Below are positions 1 through 11,128 of a DNA stretch of 64,000 bases, piece after piece. Each line of letters begins with the position of its first letter. Positions within the stretch are counted from its first letter, which is position 1. Made by a program: the position numbers and the translations under genes. The stretch covers positions 62,001-126,000 of the forward strand of contig CAZCLA010000004.1 of the NCBI GenBank assembly GCA_964499285.1, in the 5' to 3' direction. The notes under the pieces are model-generated. The model was not told the origin of the DNA and made no database searches. It saw only the letters and a list, made by a program, of their open reading frames with translations. Source of the stretch: JAGFIY01 sp964499285 (lineage in GTDB: Bacteria; Bacteroidota; Ignavibacteria; Ignavibacteriales; Melioribacteraceae).

Positions 1-1
1 T

Positions 2-337
2 GAGCACTATGTCGACGCTCTTTTCGAGGTTGGGAAAATGTATCATGGAAAAGTCGATAAAAACCTTCCCGGAGTTGAATCGCTCAAAAAAGCTGCTGAA
101 TTTTATAAAATGGTTCATGAAGCCGAACCGAATACTGATAGGGGTGCAAGTGCATTGTTTATGCTTGGTTTTATCCAAGCTAATGAAATTAGCCAATTTG
201 ATGAAGCAAAAATTACTTACGAAAAATTTATTGAAATGTATCCCGACCATGATTTAGTTCAATCGGCTAAAGCAGAGCTTGAAACATTAGGAATTCCGCC
301 GGAAGAAATTTTGACGCGTAAGTCGACGGAAGAATAG
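2..337 (+). CDS. TPR-repeat protein, 3' fragment
   Basis: The reading frame is open from the window edge, so only the last 111 residues are seen and the start lies upstream. The visible part is helical and contains tetratricopeptide-like units, for example YKMVHEAEPNTDRGASALFM and the following FDEAKITYEKFIEMYPDH, which match the A/Y-x-x-x-L...P pattern of TPRs found in YbgF/BamD-like and other scaffold proteins. No catalytic motif is visible. The gene ends 5 bp before the DUF58 gene on the same strand, so the two are probably co-transcribed. Family assignment is by repeat pattern only; the exact role cannot be told from this fragment. Confidence 0.7.
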   Translation, partial: EHYVDALFEVGKMYHGKVDKNLPGVESLKKAAEFYKMVHEAEPNTDRGASALFMLGFIQANEISQFDEAKITYEKFIEMYPDHDLVQSAKAELETLGIPPEEILTRKSTEE

Positions 338-342
338 TTATA

Positions 343-1251
343 TTGAAAGATTCACAAAATAGTTACAAATCACTTCTTGATCCTTCGGTAGTTTCAAAAC
401 TCAAATCACTCGATTTGATTGCAAAAAAAGTTGTAGAAGGATTTGTCGTTGGACTTCATAAAAGTCCATACCATGGCTTCAGTGTCGAATTCAGCGAGCA
501 TCGTCCATATATGCAGGGCGATTCACTAAAGGATTTGGATTGGAAAGTTTATGCAAAGACAGAAAAATTTTATATAAAGAAGTACGAAGAAGAAACTAAT
601 CTGCTTTCTCACGTTATAATCGATTCAAGCAAATCGATGGATTATAAACATACCGGTTCGATTACAAAATTGGCTTATGCTAAAATTCTTGCTTCCAGTC
701 TGATTTACTTGATGCACCATCAATCTGATGCCACGGGATTAATTGAATATTCTGACGAAATAAAAAAATTCTATCCTCCGAAATCGACAAGAATCTACAC
801 GACTACTTTGATAAAAGAAATAGCAAATCTAAACGCTGGTAATGCAACTCAAACATCTGTATGTCTGGGGGAAATATCGGAGCGAATAAAGAAAAGAGGA
901 TTAGTAATAGTTATCTCAGATCTTTTGGATGATCCCGGCAAAGTGATGGAATCATTGAAGAAATTAACTTACGGCAAAAACGAAGTAATAGTATTTCAAA
1001 TTCTAGATCCCATCGAAAAAAGTTTTGCGTTCGGAAGGGATGCAGTTTTTGTGGATCTTGAAACTAGCGAGGAGATGACGACTCAACCTTTCCAGATTCA
1101 AAAATCTTATCAAGAAGCGTTCAAAAATTTCTTGCAGAAGATAAAATCTGAATGTTTGGATTTCGGGATTGATTATAACCTGATTGATACTTCACAACCA
1201 TTTGATAAAGCTCTTTTGAGCTATTTTAAAAAACGAAAACGCTTAAATTAA
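343..1251 (+). CDS. DUF58 (vWA-like) protein
   Basis: A 302-residue protein of the DUF58/COG1721 family, usually encoded beside MoxR-type AAA ATPases and thought to act with them in chaperone-like or envelope functions. The family hallmark RPYMQGDSLKDLDWKVYAKT lies at residues 54-73, followed by a MIDAS-like DSSKSM at residues 94-99 that marks the von Willebrand A-type fold. No transmembrane segment is present. The start is TTG, 5 bp after the stop of the TPR gene. Its last 9 bp overlap the 3' end of the convergent phosphohexomutase gene. A MoxR partner, if there is one, would lie upstream of the window. The family call is firm; the cellular role is unknown. Confidence 0.85.
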   Translation: MKDSQNSYKSLLDPSVVSKLKSLDLIAKKVVEGFVVGLHKSPYHGFSVEFSEHRPYMQGDSLKDLDWKVYAKTEKFYIKKYEEETNLLSHVIIDSSKSMDYKHTGSITKLAYAKILASSLIYLMHHQSDATGLIEYSDEIKKFYPPKSTRIYTTTLIKEIANLNAGNATQTSVCLGEISERIKKRGLVIVISDLLDDPGKVMESLKKLTYGKNEVIVFQILDPIEKSFAFGRDAVFVDLETSEEMTTQPFQIQKSYQEAFKNFLQKIKSECLDFGIDYNLIDTSQPFDKALLSYFKKRKRLN

Positions 1252-2750
1252 GGTCCTTATTTCGTCATAATATTTATCTAACAGTATTTTAGCTTTTTTT
1301 TCATCGTCAGCTTCACAGATATACCTTAAAATCGGTTCGGTATTAGAAAGACGGAAATGTATCCAATGGTCGTCAAAGTCTATCCTTAATCCGTCAGAAG
1401 TGTTAATTTTGGCAGAGGAATACCTGTCAATTAATTTTTTAAGTATTTCGTTACCATCAATTCCACTTAATTCAATTTTTCCTTTTCTAATAAAATATTG
1501 AGGCAGTTTATTTTTCAATTCGCTCATCGATATTTTTTGTTCAAGAAGATATTGCAAAAATAAAACGGTTCCGGTAAGAGCATCGCGCCCAAAGACGGAA
1601 TGAGGATAAATTACTCCTCCGCTTCCTTCTCCACCAATAACTGCTCCGGTTTCTTTCATCAATTTTACTACGTTTGCTTCTCCAACCGGTGAGCGATAGA
1701 CATTAGAATTATATTTAGCTGCAATGTCGTCAATACTTCTTGTTGTAGATAAATTTACTACGACATTTCCCTTTTGTTTTGAAAGAATAAAGTCAACGAC
1801 TGAGGTAATCGTATTTTCTTCTCCGAAAGGTTCTCCCTTGTCGGTGATTAGGACAAGTCTATCGACATCTGGATCGACTACTATTCCAAGATCAGCATTT
1901 TCCGCTCGTACTCGTTCCATAATTTCAGTTAAGTTTTCCGGAATAGGTTCCGGCAGTCGTGGGAAAATTCCGTTCTCCTCGCAATTTATTTTAATAACAT
2001 CGCATCCCAATTCATTTAATAGTTGTGGCATAACCTTGAATCCGGCACCGTTAACACAATCCAATACGACTTTGAATTTTTTCTTTTTCAATTCATCAAG
2101 TCTTAAGTATGGAATTGACAACACTGATTTAGTATGATTCGATATCCCATCTTCGTCGTAAAAGATTTTTCCTATAGAATCCCATTTGCTATAATTATTT
2201 TCTTTTTTATCAACTAATTTCGACAGTTCCTTGTTCTGATCGGGAGTCATAAATTCTCCGTCACCGTTTATCAATTTAAGTGCGTTCCACTCATTCGGAT
2301 TATGACTTGCTGAAATCATAATTCCACCGATCGCACTATGAAGTTTTACGTTGAACAGCACTGTCGGTGTTGGGCAAACCCCGATATCTATTACATCATT
2401 ACCTTTTGCAGCAAGTGTTCCTATTAAAATATTTGAAATCATTTTGCCCGTAATCCTTGAATCTCTCCCAACGACTATTTTGCCTTTACCAAAAAGATCA
2501 CTAAATGCTGTGGCATATTTTACAATTATTTCTGGATNNNNNNNNNNNNNNNNNNNNNNNNNNNNNNNNNNNNNNNNNNNNNNNNNNNNNNNNNNNNNNN
2601 NNNNNNNNNNNNNNNNNNNNNNNNNNNNNNNNNNNNNCCTTTACCAAAAAGATCACTAAATGCTGTGGCATATTTTACAATTATTTCTGGATCCAAGCCC
2701 TTTCCCACTATTCCTCTTATTCCTGAAACACTCACCATTAAAACAGGCAT
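1243..2750 (-). CDS. Phosphohexomutase (phosphoglucosamine/phosphomannomutase type), interrupted by a false gap
   Basis: Alpha-D-phosphohexomutase that interconverts hexose 1- and 6-phosphates; GlmM-like enzymes supply GlcN-1-P for cell-wall precursors. The N-terminus VSGIRGIVG is upstream of the 100-N run. After it come the phosphoserine loop SASHNPN (catalytic Ser about residue 97), the metal-binding DPDVDR (about 241-246), the sugar-binding GEGSGG and the phosphate-binding SNTEPILR near the C-terminus. Removing the Ns plus one copy of the 55-bp duplicate gives exactly 451 codons, a 450-residue protein of normal family length, joined as SDLFGKGKIVVGRDSR. The gene is therefore intact and the split is an assembly artefact. 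GlmM versus ManB/Pgm specificity cannot be decided from motifs alone. Confidence 0.9.
2538..2637. other. 100-N scaffold gap with 55-bp duplicated flanks
   Basis: The 55 bases at 2483-2537 are identical to the 55 bases at 2638-2692. The contig ends overlap and were not merged, so nothing is missing here. Collapsing the duplicate restores the phosphohexomutase frame. Confidence 0.95.
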
Positions 2751-2804
2751 AAAGACTCCAAATTTTTTATTTTCAATTTACAAAAATTTGATACATGGTT
2801 TACG

Positions 2805-3536
2805 ATGACTCAAAAAGAAATTGCACTAAAAAATAAAAAAATAATAAACGTTGATAAGTTTTTGAAAGAAGAGTTTGGAATTCCACCGAGATCTGAAAAA
2901 CTTCCGGATCCCATAGATTTGACAATTGGAACAATTTTATCGCAAAACACTAACGATAAAAACAGTTATAAAGCTTTCAAATCTTTGAAGAAAAATATAA
3001 AATGCTGGGATGACATTCTCAATATAGAATTAGAGGAATTGGAGGCACTAATTAAAGTTGCGGGATTGGGAAAACAAAAAGCTGCAGCAATAAAAAATTT
3101 TGTTAAGGAAATTTACGGCAGGAATAAAAAAATAGAATTAGATTTTATAAAAAATATGTCTGATGAAGAAAGTTTGAGAGAACTGACAGCATTTAAAGGA
3201 ATTGGTGTTAAAACAGCAAGTTGTGTTCTTCTTTTTTCATTGGATAGAGATGTATGTCCGGTTGATACTCATGTTCATCGAACCGTAAATCGAATTGGAA
3301 TCGTTTCTGAGAAACAGAGAGATAAAACTTACTTTTCTCTGAATGTTTCATTCCCAAATGGAATTGCGCATTCGTTTCACACTAATTTGATTAGATTAGG
3401 AAGAGAAATCTGTAAACCTCAGAAAATACTTTGCAGCATATGCCCCTTAATAGAGATATGTGACTATGAAAATAAGAACCTCGAACCGGCTGAAAGGGCG
3501 AAATCCAATGCATTTATGCTATTAGATAAAATCTAG
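2805..3536 (+). CDS. Endonuclease III-like DNA glycosylase/AP lyase
   Basis: A 243-residue HhH-GPD base-excision-repair enzyme that removes oxidised pyrimidines and nicks abasic sites. The helix-hairpin-helix FKGIGVKTAS carries the catalytic Lys at residue 136, and PVDTHVHR carries the catalytic Asp at residue 154. Four cysteines at 203, 210, 213 and 219 have the exact C-x6-C-x2-C-x5-C spacing of the endonuclease III [4Fe-4S] cluster. The length is slightly above the 210-220 usual for Nth because of an N-terminal extension and a C-terminal tail. It is transcribed divergently from the phosphohexomutase, with 54 bp between the starts. It could be named nth, but paralogues exist in this phylum, so no symbol is assigned. 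Confidence 0.9.
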   Translation: MTQKEIALKNKKIINVDKFLKEEFGIPPRSEKLPDPIDLTIGTILSQNTNDKNSYKAFKSLKKNIKCWDDILNIELEELEALIKVAGLGKQKAAAIKNFVKEIYGRNKKIELDFIKNMSDEESLRELTAFKGIGVKTASCVLLFSLDRDVCPVDTHVHRTVNRIGIVSEKQRDKTYFSLNVSFPNGIAHSFHTNLIRLGREICKPQKILCSICPLIEICDYENKNLEPAERAKSNAFMLLDKI

Positions 3537-3621
3537 AGACTTATATCTCTAATTAGTTGTTTTTATTGGACTTAGAACTCCTTTCATCTTTGCTTTATTT
3601 TTAATTGAGCGCTATCTTCAG

Positions 3622-3629
3622 TATATTTC
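3622..3629 (+). promoter_or_regulatory. Possible -7 element upstream of lpd
   Basis: TATATTTC matches 7 of 8 positions of the Bacteroidota TAnnTTTG -7 element and ends 28 bp before the lpd start, the same distance seen for atpD and the M49 gene. No convincing -33 element was found, so this is a weak call. Confidence 0.3.
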
Positions 3630-3656
3630 TATTCTTCAAAAAATCGAGAAAAAATT

Positions 3657-5215
3657 ATGTCGAAAAAATTTGATGTCGCGGTCTTGGGCGGCGGGCCCGG
3701 TGGTTATGTTGCTGCAATAAGAGCTGCACAATTAGGATATAAAACTGCGGTAATCGAAAAAGATAACCTAGGAGGAATCTGCTTAAACTGGGGATGTATT
3801 CCCACAAAATCTTTGCTCAGAAATGCTGAATTATACGATTTGATGAATAATCATGCTGATGAATTTGGAATTCAAATTGAAGGGCTTACATTCGATTTTT
3901 CAAAGATTATAAAGAGAAGTCGTGATGTTTCTGACAAAGTAACAAAAGGTGTAGATTTTTTGATGCGTAAAAATAAAATTGAGCGTATTAAGGGTTACGG
4001 TAAATTTAAAAATCAAAATACGATCGATGTTTTTGATGATAAAGAAAAATTAATTGACACTGTCTCTGCTGATAAAATTATTATCGCTACTGGTGCACAC
4101 CCAAAACAAATACCTTCAATTCCGATTGATAGAAAAAAAATTATAACAAGCCGTGAAGCAATGTCGCTTGATTCTCAACCAAAAGAAATGATTGTAATAG
4201 GTGCTGGAGCAATCGGAGTCGAGTTTGCTTACTTCTATTCTGTGCTTGGCACAAACGTCACAATAATTGAAATGATGGATTCGCTTGTTCCTGTTGAGGA
4301 TAAAGAAGTTTCTCAGACTCTTGAAAGAAGTTTTAAGAAGCGGAAAATAAAAATNNNNNNNNNNNNNNNNNNNNNNNNNNNNNNNNNNNNNNNNNNNNNN
4401 NNNNNNNNNNNNNNNNNNNNNNNNNNNNNNNNNNNNNNNNNNNNNNNNNNNNNNATAAAGAAGTTTCTCAGACTCTTGAAAGAAGTTTTAAGAAGCGGAA
4501 AATAAAAATATATACTTCGACAAAAGTAATAAAAGCAGAAGTGAAATCTAAAAAAGTTAAAGTAACAATCGAGAAGAACGGCAAAGAAGAAATATTAGAG
4601 GCGGATACCGTTCTAAACGCAATTGGCGTTGAGGGAAATGTTGACGGATTCGGTTTGGATAAGATTGGAGTTGATGTCGAGAGAGGTCATATTAAAGTAG
4701 ATAAATCTACTTACCAAACCAATATTGATGGAGTCTATGCAATCGGGGATGTCATAGGTCCTCCATGGCTTGCTCACGTTGCTTCTGCAGAAGGAATATT
4801 TTGTGTTGAAAAGTTCAAGGGATTGAATCCACCAATGGTTGATTATGCTTCGATTCCAGGCTGTACATACTGTAAGCCTCAAATTGGGAGCATCGGCTTG
4901 ACCGAAGAAAAAGCTAAGGCAGAAGGACTTGAGATAAAAATTGGAAAATTTCCTTTTTCGGCGAGCGGCAAATCCGCTGCGATTGGAGAAAGAGAAGGAT
5001 TCGTAAAAATAATTTTCGGTGCAGAATACGGGGAAATATTGGGTGCTCATATTATTGGTCCCGAAGCCACAGAATTGATTGCCGAGCTTGGACTCGCAAA
5101 ATCACTTGAAGCAGATTTTGAAACTATTGTTAAGACAGTTCACGCTCATCCGACTTTATCGGAATCTATTATGGAAGCAGCAGCAAATGCATATGGCGAA
5201 TCAATCCACATATAG
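3657..5215 (+). CDS. lpd: Dihydrolipoyl dehydrogenase (E3), interrupted by a false gap
   Basis: FAD-dependent E3 subunit that reoxidises dihydrolipoamide on E2 and reduces NAD. The N-terminus has the FAD dinucleotide fold GGGPGG and the redox disulfide GGICLNWGCIPTK; the NAD fold VIGAGAIGVEFAY follows. The C-terminus has the AIGDV FAD motif and the catalytic His-Glu segment HAHPTLSE. Collapsing the 55-bp duplicate and Ns gives 468 codons (467 residues), the usual length. It is the first gene of an operon with lipB, E1, E2 and lipA; lipB starts inside its last 23 bp, suggesting translational coupling. The start ATG follows a purine-rich stretch. The gene is intact apart from the artefact. Confidence 0.95.
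4355..4454. other. 100-N scaffold gap with 55-bp duplicated flanks
   Basis: Bases 4300-4354 and 4455-4509 are identical over 55 bp. Merging them restores a 467-residue lpd frame, so no sequence is missing. Confidence 0.95.
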
Positions 5216-5900
5216 AAGATTAAACTATGTAGATCTTGGCTTAATTAATTATCAAGAAGCTTGGGATTTGCAGCACGATGTTTTTGAGAGAAGAAGAAAC
5301 AATGAAATTTCTGATACACTTTTTCTTCTCGAGCATCCTAACACTTACACGCTCGGGAAAACTGCTGATAAACAAAATCTTTTAGGCGATGAGCAATATC
5401 TAAGCAAAAATAAAATATCTGTTTTTGAAATTGATCGCGGCGGGGATATAACTTACCATGGTCCGGGACAGATTGTTGGTTACTCTATAATCGATCTTAA
5501 AAATTGGTATCAAGATACACATAAATATCTTCGAGCTTTGGAAGAAGTTATTATCGATACACTTGCATACTACGGTCTTAAAGGTGAAAGAAACGAAAAA
5601 TATACCGGTGTTTGGATAGAAGACAGAAAAATTTGTGCTATCGGAATTAAAGTCAGTCGCTGGATAACAATGCACGGATTTGCTTTTAACATTAATACCG
5701 ATTTGAATTATTTTAATGGAATAATTCCTTGCGGGATCAAGGAAAAATCTGTAACATCACTTTCAAAAGAACTTGATAAAGAAATCGAGCTGAATGATGT
5801 AAAAGAAAAAGTAAAAGAAAATTTTATCAAAAAATTTGGTTATGATGAAAATGTTGATTTGACTTTAGATCAATTACTTTCATCGGTAGAAATATTCTGA
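5193..5900 (+). CDS. lipB: Lipoyl(octanoyl) transferase
   Basis: Transfers octanoate from acyl carrier protein to the lipoyl domains of E2, the first step of endogenous lipoylation. The 235-residue protein carries the family signature RGGDITYHGPGQ (82-93), the catalytic Lys in DRKICAIGIKV (Lys146) and the acyl-accepting Cys in NGIIPCGI (Cys180). A longer frame opens upstream inside lpd, but the ATG at 5193 gives the family length and overlaps lpd by 23 bp, so I chose it. It sits between E3 and E1 and directly serves the E2 encoded two genes downstream. The assignment is secure. Confidence 0.93.
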   Translation: MANQSTYRRLNYVDLGLINYQEAWDLQHDVFERRRNNEISDTLFLLEHPNTYTLGKTADKQNLLGDEQYLSKNKISVFEIDRGGDITYHGPGQIVGYSIIDLKNWYQDTHKYLRALEEVIIDTLAYYGLKGERNEKYTGVWIEDRKICAIGIKVSRWITMHGFAFNINTDLNYFNGIIPCGIKEKSVTSLSKELDKEIELNDVKEKVKENFIKKFGYDENVDLTLDQLLSSVEIF

Positions 5901-5917
5901 AACAGAAAGGTTTAATT

Positions 5918-8014
5918 ATGCCAGAAAAAACTTCGACAAAAAATAAAGTAACAGTTCCCAATAAAGGAAACGGTAAGGCTCCAACTGGAAAAAAAGATAG
6001 ATTCGGAGGTTTAACAAAAGAAGAACTGATGCGAGCATTAAGATTAATGCATCTTTCTCGTGAAATCGACAATAAAATAATGAGGCTTCTTAAACAGGGG
6101 AAAGCTTATTTTCACATTGCTGGCGCTGGTCACGAAGCCACTCAAGTCGCTTTTGGTTCGGCAATGAAACCTGGTTTGGATTGGGGATTCCCTTATTACC
6201 GCGATATGGCATTTATGCTTGCCCTTGGCGTAAAACCCGAAGAAATATTTTTGCATATGCTCGCTCGTGAAGAAGATCCTATGACTGGCGGAAGACAAAT
6301 GCCATGTCATTGGGGAAGTAAGGAGTTTAATGTCCCAACTCAATCAAGTCCTACCGGAACTCAGTTTTTGCAAGCTGTGGGAAGTGCAATGACCGCAAAA
6401 AGAAGAAATACCGGTGCTGTAACATACGTTAGCAGTGGTGAAGGGACAACCAGTCAAGGAGAATTTCACGAAGCAGTCAACTGGGCTTCAAGAGAAAAGC
6501 TGCCCGTGGTTTTTGTTATCCAAAATAATAAGTGGGCTATTTCGGTTCCTGTTCAGGACCAAACTGCCGGAAGAAATGCTTCAGTTGTTGAAATGATGAA
6601 AGGTTATGAAAATTTATTAAGAATGTCCGTCGACGGTACTGATTATCTCACAATGAATGCAACTGCTCAAACAGCATTTAAACATGCAAGGCAAGGCAAA
6701 GGTCCTGCTTTAATCGAAGCACACACGGTAAGATTATTCTCACATTCTTCATCGGATGATCAAAAAAAATATCGCGATCAGGAGTCATTGGAAGAAGATC
6801 TCAAAAAAGATCCGATCGATATTTTTGCAAAAAAATTGATAGAGAAAAATTATCTAACCGAACTTGCTTATGAAGAATTTAAAAAAGAAATAATTAATCA
6901 CGTTAACGAAGCTGCAGAATGGGCTTTAAAACAACCCGAACCAAAACCTGAAAGTGCGCTTAAATATGTGCTTGATGAAAGTGGAAAGCGTGATAAACTT
7001 GACTACGGCATAAACAAGTATGAAGGCAAACCCACGGTCATGGTCGATGCAATTAATCATGCTCTTCGTGAAGAGATGGAAAGGAACGATAAAATATATG
7101 TGTTTGGTGAAGATGTTCAGGACGGTAAGGGAGGAGTTTTTACAGCGACAAAAGGTCTATCCACTCAATTTGGAAATGATAGGGTTTTTAACAGTCCATT
7201 GGCTGAAGCTAGTATCGCAGGTGTTGGAATCGGTATGGCTCTTTCAGGAACGAAACCTTGCGTTGAAATACAATTTGGTGATTATATTTGGCCCGCCTTT
7301 ATGCAGATGAGAGATGAGCTGGCAACATATCGTTACAGGTCGAATAATCTTTTTGAAGCTCCGGTTGTTACTCGTGTAGCTGTTGGTGGATTTATACATG
7401 GCGGTTTGTTCCATAGCCAAAATATCGAAGGATTTTATGCTCATATTCCAGGAATTCTTATAGCATATCCATCAAATGCAGCTGATGCAAAAGGACTGCT
7501 TAAAACAGCACTTCGATTAAATGATCCAGTTCTATTTCTTGAACACAAAGGATTATACAGACAAAGTTATGCATCGCGTCCTGAACCAGGCTCAGATTAT
7601 CTGCTTCCATTTGGTAAAGCAAACATTATCTCTGAAGGTGATGACTTAACAATCGTCACATACGGCGCTATGGTGCACGAAACAAATTTTGCGATTAAAA
7701 AATTAACTGAAGAAGGTCATTCAATCGAACTGATTGATATCAGAACAATTAATCCGCTCGATAATGAAACAATTTTTAATTCCGTAAAGAAAACCGGAAA
7801 AGTATGCGTGATTCACGAAGATACTTTAACTGCAGGATTCGGGGCTGAAATAGCTGCTCGAATTGCCGATGAATGTTTTCAATATTTGGATGCTCCGGTA
7901 AAACGAATTGCGGCAAAAGATGCATTCATACCTTACAGCCCTAATTTGGAAAAAGAAATATTGCCAACTAGAACAAAAATTCAAGAAGAACTTGGTGAGC
8001 TTCTCGCTTACTAA
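5918..8014 (+). CDS. 2-oxoacid dehydrogenase E1, alpha and beta fused
   Basis: A 698-residue thiamine-diphosphate-dependent decarboxylase that joins E1-alpha and E1-beta in one chain. The N-terminal half has the ThDP/Mg motif beginning GEGTTSQGEF and ending in NNKWAIS, with Glu where GDG is classical. The C-terminal half begins near residue 365 (KPTVMVDAINHALREEM) and has the E1-beta features FGEDVQDGKGG, NSPLAEASIAG and the transketolase C-terminal domain. The first 25 residues are a Lys/Thr-rich tail. Fused E1 of this kind is common in Bacteroidota. Substrate (pyruvate, branched-chain or other 2-oxoacid) cannot be fixed by motif; the branched-chain type is the closest family in appearance. 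It lies 17 bp after lipB and 17 bp before E2. Confidence 0.9.
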   Translation: MPEKTSTKNKVTVPNKGNGKAPTGKKDRFGGLTKEELMRALRLMHLSREIDNKIMRLLKQGKAYFHIAGAGHEATQVAFGSAMKPGLDWGFPYYRDMAFMLALGVKPEEIFLHMLAREEDPMTGGRQMPCHWGSKEFNVPTQSSPTGTQFLQAVGSAMTAKRRNTGAVTYVSSGEGTTSQGEFHEAVNWASREKLPVVFVIQNNKWAISVPVQDQTAGRNASVVEMMKGYENLLRMSVDGTDYLTMNATAQTAFKHARQGKGPALIEAHTVRLFSHSSSDDQKKYRDQESLEEDLKKDPIDIFAKKLIEKNYLTELAYEEFKKEIINHVNEAAEWALKQPEPKPESALKYVLDESGKRDKLDYGINKYEGKPTVMVDAINHALREEMERNDKIYVFGEDVQDGKGGVFTATKGLSTQFGNDRVFNSPLAEASIAGVGIGMALSGTKPCVEIQFGDYIWPAFMQMRDELATYRYRSNNLFEAPVVTRVAVGGFIHGGLFHSQNIEGFYAHIPGILIAYPSNAADAKGLLKTALRLNDPVLFLEHKGLYRQSYASRPEPGSDYLLPFGKANIISEGDDLTIVTYGAMVHETNFAIKKLTEEGHSIELIDIRTINPLDNETIFNSVKKTGKVCVIHEDTLTAGFGAEIAARIADECFQYLDAPVKRIAAKDAFIPYSPNLEKEILPTRTKIQEELGELLAY

Positions 8015-8031
8015 TTAAACGGAGAATTGTA

Positions 8032-9666
<1,635 letters not shown>

Positions 9667-9675
9667 AAAGCAATT

Positions 9676-10596
9676 ATGATTAATCAGCATCAACGAAACT
9701 ATAAAGAGACGGCAGAAAAAGCAAAATCAGAGTTGGGAAAAAGACCCGATTGGTTGAAAGTAAAACTTCCTTCGGGGGAGAACTATAAAAATGTTCTTTC
9801 TCTGATGAGAAAGTCCAAACTTAACACCGTCTGTGAGGAAGCTAAATGCCCAAACCTTGCAGAATGCTGGAACTCAAGAACGGCAACTTTTATGATCTTG
9901 GGAGATACTTGCACAAGAAGCTGTGGATTCTGTAATGTTAAACTTGGACTCCCCACCGAACTTGATCTTGATGAACCAAGAAGGGTTGCTGAATCTGTAA
10001 AAGAACTTAATCTAAGGCATGCGGTAATCACATCGGTCAATCGTGATGAGTTAAAAGACGGTGGTGCTTCGATTTTTGCAGAAACCGTCAAACAAATTCG
10101 AAATTTGATGCCGAAATGTACCATCGAGATTTTAATTCCGGATTTCAAAGGTGAAGAACACGCATTTGAAATTATTATGAGCAATCCGCCCGATATTTTG
10201 AATCATAATCTTGAAACGGTGAACAGACTATATCATGCTGTGAGACCCCAAGCCAAATATCAAAGAAGTTTAGATTTGATAAATTGGTTTAAAAAGCGGG
10301 GACTTAGAACAAAGAGCGGAATCATGGTTGGAATCGGTGAAAAGAAAGATGAAGTTATTGAGTTAATGCATCATCTTCATGATCATGGTTGCGATATTAT
10401 GACCATCGGGCAGTATTTACAACCGACAAAGAATCATCTTCCTGTAGATCGTTATGTCACTTTAGATGAATTCAAGTTTTACAAGGAAGAAGGTCTGAAA
10501 ATGGGTTTTAAATCTGTTGAATCAGCACCTCTCGTCAGAAGTTCATATCACGCAGATAAACACGCCAGAGATATATACGAAAAAGCCGAAGTATAA
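9676..10596 (+). CDS. lipA: Lipoyl synthase
   Basis: Radical-SAM enzyme that inserts two sulfurs into the octanoyl group placed by LipB. The 306-residue protein shows the auxiliary cluster cysteines C-x4-C-x5-C (53, 58, 64), the radical-SAM CxxxCxxC (79, 83, 86) and the C-terminal VRSSYHA segment whose serine ligates the auxiliary cluster. It is the last gene of the lpd operon; its stop codon is embedded in the operon's terminator hairpin. Having both lipoylation enzymes within the dehydrogenase operon makes the unit self-sufficient for cofactor assembly. Confidence 0.96.
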   Translation: MINQHQRNYKETAEKAKSELGKRPDWLKVKLPSGENYKNVLSLMRKSKLNTVCEEAKCPNLAECWNSRTATFMILGDTCTRSCGFCNVKLGLPTELDLDEPRRVAESVKELNLRHAVITSVNRDELKDGGASIFAETVKQIRNLMPKCTIEILIPDFKGEEHAFEIIMSNPPDILNHNLETVNRLYHAVRPQAKYQRSLDLINWFKKRGLRTKSGIMVGIGEKKDEVIELMHHLHDHGCDIMTIGQYLQPTKNHLPVDRYVTLDEFKFYKEEGLKMGFKSVESAPLVRSSYHADKHARDIYEKAEV

Positions 10597-10613
10597 TTTT
10601 TTCTTCGGCTTTT
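10581..10613 (+). terminator. Intrinsic terminator overlapping the lipA stop codon
   Basis: An 11-bp perfect stem, AAAAGCCGAAG (10581-10591) with CTTCGGCTTTT (10603-10613), encloses an 11-nt loop that contains the lipA stop codon. It ends the lpd-lipB-E1-E2-lipA operon. The rest of the spacer up to 10837 is AT-rich and shows no gene. Confidence 0.85.
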
Positions 10614-10779
10614 CTATTTAAGATAAATTATCTAATTCTCAGTGATTTAGTACGTTTCTCATTAATGAAAATAGTACTTGATATTTTATTTCCCGTATTC
10701 ATTTTACTTTATTTTTTGAGCCTTTTCGGAAGAAAATCTAACTTTTTCTTTCAAAATGGTTTAGAAACTAAAATATATT

Positions 10780-10797
10780 TTGGCACGATTGTTAGAT
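10780..10797 (+). promoter_or_regulatory. Weak sigma-54-like element upstream of the oxidoreductase operon
   Basis: TTGGCAC is followed at the correct spacing by TTAGAT; the -24 half is a perfect match, but the -12 GC is AG. It sits 57 bp before the ferredoxin subunit start. No TAnnTTTG element is visible in this spacer. The -24 half could equally be a -35-like box of another sigma factor. Confidence 0.3.
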
Positions 10798-10837
10798 ACT
10801 GTAAATGAAATTAATTCGTATTAATTAAGGGGTCGAA

Positions 10838-11128
10838 ATGGCAAAAGTTTATGGCGATATTGTAATAGATATCGAAAAATGCAAAGGCTGCGAATTGTGC
10901 GTAGCGGCTTGCCCACAAGACAGTCTTGAGCAATCAAGAGAAGTAAACTCCAAGGGATATCTCTACATCGTTAAAGTACAGGACAATTGCACTGGCTGCA
11001 TAAATTGTGCTCTAGTCTGCCCGGATGGAGCTATAACAGTTTACCGAGAAGTAGCCGGTGGTAAAAAGAAAGAAGTTGCAAAAGTAAAAAATGTAAATAA
11101 AGATATGACAATAACGGTGGACGAATGA
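10838..11128 (+). CDS. 2-oxoacid:ferredoxin oxidoreductase, ferredoxin (delta) subunit
   Basis: A 96-residue 2[4Fe-4S] ferredoxin-type protein with cysteine sets CKGCELCVAACP and CTGCINCALVCP. It passes electrons from the ThDP-bound oxoacid to external ferredoxin. It is the first gene of a four-gene operon whose order (delta, alpha, beta, gamma) is that of KOR/VOR enzymes. Its stop overlaps the ATG of the alpha subunit by 4 bp. A GGGG-containing ribosome-binding site precedes the ATG. Confidence 0.9.
   Translation: MAKVYGDIVIDIEKCKGCELCVAACPQDSLEQSREVNSKGYLYIVKVQDNCTGCINCALVCPDGAITVYREVAGGKKKEVAKVKNVNKDMTITVDE

Noticed and set aside
1724..2137. Plus-strand open frame antisense to the phosphohexomutase gene
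   Set aside because: The opposite strand encodes conserved mutase motifs over the same bases; this is a shadow frame.
2351..2659. Frameshifted pseudogene in the phosphohexomutase, lpd or nuoM regions
   Set aside because: The breaks coincide with false gaps, and merging the 55-bp duplicates restores intact proteins.
10597..10837. A possible tRNA or riboswitch in this spacer or in the other longer spacers
   Set aside because: No cloverleaf or known riboswitch core was seen by eye; the spacers are AT-rich with only short palindromes. A covariance-model search would be needed to exclude small RNAs.
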